Assembly: GCA_961205875.1 (NCBI GenBank) | Contig: OY540822.1 | Location: 7,752,501-7,816,500 of the forward strand | Source: Sialis fuliginosa | Lineage: Eukaryota; Arthropoda; Insecta; Megaloptera; Sialidae | Reading direction: 5' to 3' | Length of the DNA: 64,000 bases | Notes under the pieces: model-generated | What the model was told of the DNA's origin: nothing | The model's database searches: none | The model's input: only the letters and a program-made list of their open reading frames with translations | In this document: positions 60,536 to 64,000 of the stretch, one piece after another | Position numbering within the stretch: position 1 is the first letter of the stretch | Layout: every line of letters starts with the position of its first letter | Made by a program: the position numbers and the translations under genes

Positions 60536-62697
60536 TCCAGGACTGGTGCCAGTACATTATTTGAAATTAAAATAGCAATTAAAATTTTGTGTATAGGTAC
60601 ACTTAAATGCAAAAAACTGCACGCAGAGTTGATTATTTTTTATGATATTTGTACTTCTGGGTCTTATCTATAATTTATTAGTATAGGTAAGAAAAAAGTA
60701 ATTATTTTAATATACACTCACGGAAAAAATGAAAGGACCACTTTTATTTTTCGAAAAAATTGCTCATTTTCAAAGTAATGCCGATAGGTCAAATATGATC
60801 CTTTTTTTACTTATAGGATATGAAAATTGGAGAAAATTTTATCATCTTTTCGAATTTAGAGGTATTTTTGTGTTATTAAACTTATTTTTGTGACCAAATC
60901 GCGGTTTAATAAAAAATACAAAAATTGATTTTTTTTTGTAATTTTGAAAGATACCCACGGGGATGTTAAATTTTTTTTCTAAAATTTCAAGATAACCATT
61001 TTGTAGGAAATTTTTTCAGCTTTAAAACGTATATACGAATGGTAAAACTCGTAAAATTACGTACTTATTTTTAAGGTATAAATAGGAAAAAAATTTAAAA
61101 GAGGTATCAGTACTCGTGTAAAAGAATATTTCGATAAAAAACTGAATCTTATAGTTTAAAAGCTGTTAGAGATAAAAGTCGTTCTACGTAAGTTAAGAAC
61201 ATACATAAAGTTTATACCCCAACTTACAAAAAGGCGATAGAAAAAAGTTATTTTTTTCCTGTACTGAAAATCTTTGTAGGTGATAGAAAACATTTTAACC
61301 AATTTGTACAAACATACAAATATATGTACTGTACATATATATTCATGAAAAATACTAGTCGCAATTTATAGTTCATTTTAAAACTGTACAAACAAATACT
61401 TTAACTGGAGTCAATATTTAAAATCAGTATCAAATGGGTAAACATTCATTGAATCATTTAATAAAACTGTCCTTTTAAAGGGTGAAATAAAACAAATCGA
61501 TATTATATCTATTTACCGATTGTATTTGATTAGCTTCTATATGCAATTATGTGCATGCATGTAATTTTTAGTTGGTTTCTATTTGAAAGGATTTTTTTTT
61601 ACGTTTTCATCCCCATAGCATACACACACAAACTAGGTATTTACAAACTACTGTACCATGACACGAATTTCAAAGTGGTTAAAATAGTAAATGTCAAATA
61701 TAACAGCCGATAATATCGTCGATGTGCATTGATTTACTATTATTGCATTTCAATTTTAGATTGTTATGTTTATTAGGACGGGTAGTGGACATTCGACATT
61801 CATATTATTTTCTGATAAGGTACTGGCACTAGTTATGGCCGCTATAAGAGCAAGGTTTATTGTTTTTGTGATTGACGGGCTTCTTTTTTGTAATTCTCAT
61901 GAACTCATTTTACTAATAAAACAAATAACTTTTTTATTTAATCAATTTTATTACCAAAGTCCGCAAATATAGTTTGTTTTTTAAATTATAGCCTTTTATT
62001 TTGTTTATGTTTTTTCTCCAGTAATGGATAAAGTAAAAGCAGTAATGAGCACGTAGAGATGGACACTTGCTAATTAATATTTTTTATGCGGCTCGCGGCC
62101 ACATTTGAATAAATTATATTTAATAATGTTTTTTTTATTGCATTTGCGTTGAATTTAGAGTATATGAGTGAGCGGGTTTTGAATTTTTCGGGTCACGATT
62201 GTGATCCGACGTGAGTGTAACCTATTTTCTTTTTTAAATACCTGTGATTTAAAAGAAAAATTAGAGGAAATATAATGAAAATTATTATTTATAAAGTCAG
62301 TTATAATGTTTCATAGAAATATCAACTCAAATACATACAAAAGTTAATTTATAACATGATATATTAAATTTTGTCACGAGTGTGATCTGACGTGAGAAAA
62401 AAATATCTGCCTTGGTACCCACGGGACTTTCTTATATTCTGACAGTGAATAGTATTCGTGATTCTTAATTTATTAATACACATTTCTGACAAACTAATAC
62501 AAGATAAAATAAAATGAATGGCACATAAAGTAAAGATAATATTATTCTATATAATTATGTAAGGCACTTACAGACCGACAGACAGACACACATACATCAT
62601 GGTGAAAATAGTCAGAATGGATTCAGGGAAGGTCAAAATGGATAATTCCATCAAAATCCGGATTTCGAAAAAAATCGGCTTAACAATACTTTACTTA
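60536..62697. other. Gene-free stretch with repeat scraps
   Basis: An element-like left end atacactcacggaaaaaatg at about 60715 has no partner. G+C-richer scraps near 62085 (tgcggctcgcggccac) and the duplicated block at 62194 and 62374 are the only other distinct things. The 68-codon frame at 61766-61972 has no recognisable domain. Confidence 0.35.
62194..62399 (+). repeat. Short direct repeat, 183 bp apart
   Basis: gtcacgattgtgatccgacg plus tgag at about 62192-62217 recurs as gtcacgagtgtgatctgacg plus tgag at about 62374-62399, 22 of 24 identical. The intervening DNA is A+T-rich, so a conserved 24-mer is noticeable. Function unknown. Confidence 0.6.
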
Positions 62698-62699
62698 TA

Positions 62700-63051
62700 C
62701 AGTGTATTCCAAGTTGATTAAGACATAGGAAATTTAACATAGGGGCAATTAGATGAATTGTGCATTTTGAAATGCCGCGACAAAATTTTATAAAATAGTA
62801 ATCAGTATTTTGTTTTCAAATTTATATCTGTCAAAAAATATTATTATAATTTTATCTAGGATGCTTAAATTAATGAAATTAAAGTTGAGAACAAAATACT
62901 GTTGATTAATTTAAAATTTATCAGTTAGTTTCGAAGCGGTATTTCAAAATGCACCAATGACAAATCGTTAAATTTGACCAAAGGTTACTACAACATTTCT
63001 AATTGTCACCATGTTAAATTTCCTATGTCTTAATCAACTTGGAATACACTG
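62700..63051 (-). mobile_element. mariner-type MITE, 352 bp, TA TSD (copy 2)
   Basis: Same family as 47535-47893, in inverse orientation: begins cagtgtattccaagttgatt and ends with its reverse complement; TA on both sides. Internal blocks such as atcagtattttgttttcaaa and ttgaccaaaggttactac are in reverse order relative to copy 1. Confidence 0.88.
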
Positions 63052-63053
63052 TA

Positions 63054-64000
63054 TATAAAATACAATTCGTGAGCAAAAATTAATCCAAAGTGAAATTATT
63101 TATTATGTGCGGCCCTCGAATAATTTTAGGTTGTCCATGCGGCCTGTGGAGCAATTTGGGTTGGTCAGGCCTGGTTTAACATGTACTTTTTACGGACATA
63201 TGTATAACATACATAATAAGTATTGTTAATATTTCAAATAATAAAATCGTTATTTTCTATAATTTTTACCCCATTCATTTTTTCTTTCACGTATCAGAAA
63301 TATTTGTTTTATATAATAAGACACAAGTTTTTTAAAGTATATTTGCTATGTGATTTTTTTGGTGAAATAATTTTGTAGAATTAAACGTTGGAAGAAAAAC
63401 TGCTATGTAACAGTTGGTAATAACTGATATGTGGTATTGCTCCTTAAAGACTAGCGACATTATGAAACATAAAATGTATCTAGTAATATTATTAAATTTG
63501 TATTGTCCCTGAAAAATAATACATTTATGACAAAGCAGTTTTGCAAGAGCAACTACGTTATACTTATGGTATCATGTTTAGCTACATATTACTTCTCAAC
63601 TATCATAGAAACTTCAGATAAGTTTTGAAATGTTCGTTATTTATTTTATAGTCTAGTATTACGTATGGAAATTTCAAATGATTTTTGTAAATCGTTACAG
63701 TCCGTACTTACTAGTTGATGTTAATATTGCAATTGTAGTAGGTACACAGAATATAAAGAATGAATTACTTGTATTTAATCCTTAATCTATTCGACTATTG
63801 TGCTTGCAAATAATTTAAAAAGTTGATATACAAAAAAAGACCAACACGAATTTAAGCTGTTCTGCCTGAAAATTAAAACAAAATTCCTGTGTTTGTTGTG
63901 GTGATAGAATTATTCAGATAAAAATAAAAATTTACAGAATTAAAATACATAATTTAATTCTAACAATAATAATGGTTAAATGTATTTAATTATACCGGTA
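63054..64000. other. Gene-free right end of window
   Basis: A scrap gcggccctcgaataatttta ... gggttggtcaggcctgg (63110-63175) resembles a hAT-type end region like that at 37.8 kb, but no partner or duplication is visible. Otherwise A+T-rich with no feature. Confidence 0.35.

Noticed and set aside
1-64000. CRISPR arrays, operons, ribosome binding sites, rRNA or tRNA genes
   Set aside because: Spliced eukaryotic genes exclude the bacterial features, and I saw no cloverleaf or rRNA core; a covariance-model scan would be needed to exclude small RNAs fully.

Overview
The window is insect-type nuclear DNA. It is very A+T-rich, its genes have short coding exons with GT..AG introns, its proteins read as arthropod-like orthologues, and its gene-poor half is full of small DNA transposons and LINE debris. 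I cannot fix the insect order. Several dispersed repeats resemble ones I associate with Lepidoptera and Hemiptera, but that is weak evidence.

The first 29 kb carry six protein-coding genes whose exon structure can be read with intact splice sites and phase. In order they are: AP-2 complex subunit alpha (minus, 11 coding exons, 936 aa); a PH-PDZ-PDZ scaffold-like protein (plus, 7 exons, 631 aa), divergent from AP-2alpha; a TXNDC9/phosducin-like-3 protein (minus, 3 exons, 250 aa), convergent with the PDZ gene; a monocarboxylate-transporter-like MFS protein (minus, 4 coding exons, 621 aa); and a mitochondrial carnitine/acylcarnitine carrier (minus, 4 exons, 297 aa). The carrier's 2.8-kb second intron holds a complete secreted leucine-rich-repeat gene on the opposite strand (plus, 3 exons, 688 aa). 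The six do not form one pathway: they cover endocytosis, membrane scaffolding, chaperonin/tubulin co-factor work, plasma-membrane transport and fatty-acid import into mitochondria.

From about 29 kb to the end I find no intact protein-coding gene. The DNA is A+T-rich and holds many short non-autonomous elements that can be defined to the base by terminal inverted repeats (TIRs) and target-site duplications (TSDs). hAT-type elements with 8-bp TSDs are at 17540-17712, 22920-24597 (with a second hAT at 23113-24107 nested inside), 32984-33248, 37817-38052, 41877-42139, 45621-46048, 49341-51756 (carrying a broken LINE) and 54506-55153; 48986-49305 is probable. mariner/pogo-type elements with TA TSDs are at 31433-31572, 36717-37140, 47535-47893 and 62700-63051. 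A piggyBac-like element with TTAA TSDs is at 59884-60531. Two near-perfect hairpins are also present, with arms of 146 and 287 nt. Coding relics are a LINE reverse transcriptase, a LINE 3' end, an internally deleted mariner transposase and a cysteine-rich transposon-type tail. A relatively G+C-rich, CpG-containing block at 55.28-55.59 kb ends in a good splice donor and may be the non-coding first exon of a plus-strand gene running out of the window.

I see no wholly new biological system. The best-supported unusual structures are the gene-in-intron, the hAT-in-hAT with a 287-nt-arm hairpin, and the hAT-bounded block carrying LINE cargo.
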